A stretch of 64,000 nucleotides of DNA from Sipunculus nudus (Eukaryota > Annelida > Sipuncula > Golfingiida > Sipunculidae), in the NCBI GenBank assembly GCA_026874595.1, contig CM049310.1:45041058-45105057 (forward strand). The letters run 5' to 3'. Numbering within the stretch: position 1 is the first letter of the stretch; each line of letters begins with the position of its first letter. Shown one piece after another: positions 61,561 to 64,000 of this stretch. A program made the position numbers and the translations under genes. Below the pieces are notes generated by a model that did no database searches, had not been told where the DNA came from, and saw only the letters and a list, made by a program, of their open reading frames with translations.

Positions 61561-64000
61561 TTTCTTAACCTCCTGATGATCACAAAACTTAAAAAAAAAT
61601 CAAGAGGCCCAGGTGGTACTGAAATCTCTTGTCTAAATTTAATATGTTGCTAAATAAAAAATTACTGGGAGATTTTGTTAATTATATGCTTGAAGTGTCG
61701 ACTACAAGTGTAAGGTATTGTTAATGGAATAAGTTCACCTGCCTCTCAAATGGACCCCTCTTAACCTTCCATGTCTCTGGGCTAATGCTAGATTAACATT
61801 CTTATGACCGTCATCTCCCAGCTGGTGGGATCAGAGAGCTGGGAACATCAAACTATGTCAGATTAACAGCCTGTGACAGTCTAAGGACAGCCTCAGCCTT
61901 TGGGCAGGGGTCACTGAGTGCAAGATGTGGCCTGTCATGTCCCATATTTCATGATGATAATAATGCATTTGAAATAAGGCTGGTGAACTTGCAAGTTCTT
62001 CATGGATGCGTTCTGTTCTCAGGAATACCACGCCCGAATACCCCCAGACCACTAAATATATCCCAGGAGGTCTGATACTGATTAAATTCACCAACCCCCA
62101 CTGTGGCCACATAATCAAGTTTGAGACATTTGTGATTTTAAGCTTTGTGGCCCTGTAATCACATTCTTAAGTGACCTTTATAAACATCTTAAGCTGTGTG
62201 AAAGGGTGAAGCAGAGGTTGAAATCAAATGAGAACCTGACCTGATGTGTTTTCAGTGAGGGCCAGTTAATATAAAATTATATTATTGCCATATAAATCAG
62301 AATGTTCATTTAACAGCTTGGCCCATACCAGGGCTGTGCTTTTGTCATGAAAATATTAATCATCTAATTTGATTTGGTTCATCTGAGGTGTTCCAATAGA
62401 AGAAGAGCTGTTGTTTCAGTTCTTGGATATAAAATCTTTATCTTGTTACTTGTTACCGGAAATATAACCATTTCAGCCTGTGAGATCATTGTTTGATACT
62501 TTAAATGCAGATGTGTTATTTTATCATATATGGGAGATGAATCAGTTATCATCAACAGGTCTTCTGCTAAATAGTAATCATTTGGCTCTAAACTACCTCC
62601 ATATAGTCATCAGTGTTTTAGCATCATCTGTTTGTTGAAGCAGTTGGTTACAGTATATCATAAAATAATTTCCATAAAATTTTCTGCACTTGTATCATAT
62701 GTGATAATAATATATCACATAGAAGTAAATATTTAAGTGTATCTGTCAATGCATTATTCAAGTATTAAATCCAGAATTTTTTGCATATACAGTGCATGTC
62801 AGCATGAGTATAGCTATATGCTGTCCATGCTTGTCAGACATACAGATATTGCCTGGCCACTGAGATACAACTAATAGTCAAGGCAGTACATGATCAGAAG
62901 GTTGGAGTAAAAGGATACTAAGTTTTTTTTTGTTTTACTGGTTCCCTGGAATACAAGAAAGATCCTTGACCTTTATGTTGCAGTGCCTGTGAAATAAGGA
63001 TTAGGTAACCATGAGATCAGAAATAAATCAGTGGTGGTAACTGCTAGAAGATCAAATTTTCATTTAAATGTTTATACATACAAAAGGAGGATTTCTTAAT
63101 AAAGAATGTTTACTCTGCAAAGAATTTCACATTTTTCTAGTGGCAGTTTTTACTCAAAAGGCCTTTTAACCTCAGAAAGTTTTAATGTTTCCATCATTTT
63201 CACTTTGAATGATTACTCAATAAACTCTTTTACCTCTGCAAGGTGTTCATATTTTCACCTTTGCATGATTACTCAAAATAAGACTGACAAATTACAGTCA
63301 TGATGTGACAGGCTAGTTGTGCAATCATAAATTTGCATTGTATAATAAGATACTGATCTTGGATGTCCATAACAATTGCACAAAAGTCTGATATATCAGC
63401 AACATCAAATTTATTCCTGTAAAGCTTTGTTTCCATGTGCACGTATATGCTTACACTCAAACCTCTTTCATTCGCCCCTTGTTTATCCGCCAACCTCGCC
63501 TACCACCTACAAATGACAAAGTTCTGATTTCCTTCCTACTTATTTACCTCGTTCATTTGCCAGCCTCGCAATCCGCCATCCGCCAGGTGTTTTTTTACCC
63601 CAGTGTGCCACATTCCCTTGATCATTTGCCAACTTTCTAATTCCAACTTAAGTCGGGAATATTTCATGAAGCCGGTGTGTTATCGCTCGGACTCGGCTGA
63701 CCTGGCACGCTTCACTGCTTATGGATCAAGTACTGGGTGCCACTAATTAATTAATGACTTAAAACCCTGAGTTGTTTGGGGACAGCAGTCATCAGCTGAG
63801 TGACCTGTAATGATTTCACACCTAGAGTTGTTTGGGTAAGTGTCATTTAATGAGGTAAACTACATGAGTAGTTTGAAGCAATAAACAGTAAACTGGGGTT
63901 CAAAGACTGTTAATTCAATGTTTGTTTACAGTTTGCAACAATAAGGGGGATTGTTTTTAGTTTTCTATCAATTAAAGGTTTTCGTGAATTTCTTTGTTCT
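61561..64000. other. Plain intronic DNA, one possible transposon terminus
   Basis: I found no exon or RNA gene. At 63455-63650, CAAACCTCTTTCATTCGCC, TTATCCGCCAACCTCG and CAATCCGCC recall the termini of pogo/Tigger-like elements (CAGT-AACCTCG-TTATCCG type), but no inverted partner was found, so this is only a suggestion. Confidence 0.4.

Overview
The window is intron-rich, AT-rich animal DNA, not bacterial or viral sequence. It has no long open reading frames: the longest ATG ORF is 127 aa and resembles nothing I know. Repeats are very dense. The repeat styles (5' termini like TTTTTAGCTCAGCTGAC followed by GTCC/GTCT tetranucleotide runs; a GGCCTTGTTT-type terminus; a hairpin followed by CTAG) are the kind I associate with bivalve and other molluscan genomes. 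I infer a mollusc, probably a bivalve or gastropod. The species cannot be told from this window.

The only protein-coding sequence I can support is two small plus-strand exons of a kinesin-3 motor domain, best matching the KIF13/Khc-73 type. They are a 34-nt exon at 35334-35367 and a 58-nt exon at 40095-40152. Together they read EPHGGSKKAPK, then TFAFDHSFWSM, then EDSSPKFA plus a split Gly codon. Splice sites and phases agree. I see no exon upstream (1-35333) or downstream (40153-64000), so nearly the whole window appears to be three very long introns (over 35 kb, 4.7 kb and over 23.8 kb).

The introns are loaded with non-coding repeats of one architecture. Each has a 5' hairpin or subterminal inverted repeat, often a GTCY-type microsatellite just inside, internal tandem repeats, a matching 3' subterminal inverted repeat, a short 3' hairpin, a terminus (CCTTG or CTAG/CTGG), and a TT on both sides. 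This is the layout of non-autonomous Helentron/Helitron2 rolling-circle elements (HINE, DINE-1 and bivalve 'pearl' types). I name the families A, B, C, D, E and F for this window only. A copies are at 3543-6179, 19615-22269 and 53090-55735, plus interrupted copies. B copies are at 16890-18606, 35556-36441, 45747-46641 and, on the minus strand, 60419-61235. C, with a 337-bp internal period, is at 18860-25612 with insertions. D is at 14872-16619 and 41962-42873. E is at 43506-46813. F is at 35407-37274.

Region by region: 1-3540 is plain intron with one small repeat; 3543-6179 is element A; 6180-13920 is plain intron; 13922-26814 is a 12.9-kb nested cluster with six element heads and six tails, all pointing the same way; 26815-35333 is plain intron; then come the first exon and element F carrying B2; 37275-40094 is plain intron; then the second exon; 41340-41960 is a minisatellite running into element D; 43217-43491 is a MITE touching element E (with B3 inside); 46815-53089 is plain intron with one pyrimidine microsatellite and two degenerate minisatellites; 53090-55735 is a full A copy; 55736-64000 holds an AT microsatellite, a 70-77-bp minisatellite, other short tandem arrays and the minus-strand B copy.

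The nesting gives filled and empty versions of the same insertion sites inside the window, so element boundaries and insertion order can be read directly. The most unusual signals are the 12-bp palindrome GGTGGCGCCACC shared by three otherwise different families, a perfect 24-bp palindrome kept in all five A-type copies that reach it, and a strong orientation bias of the elements relative to the kinesin gene.
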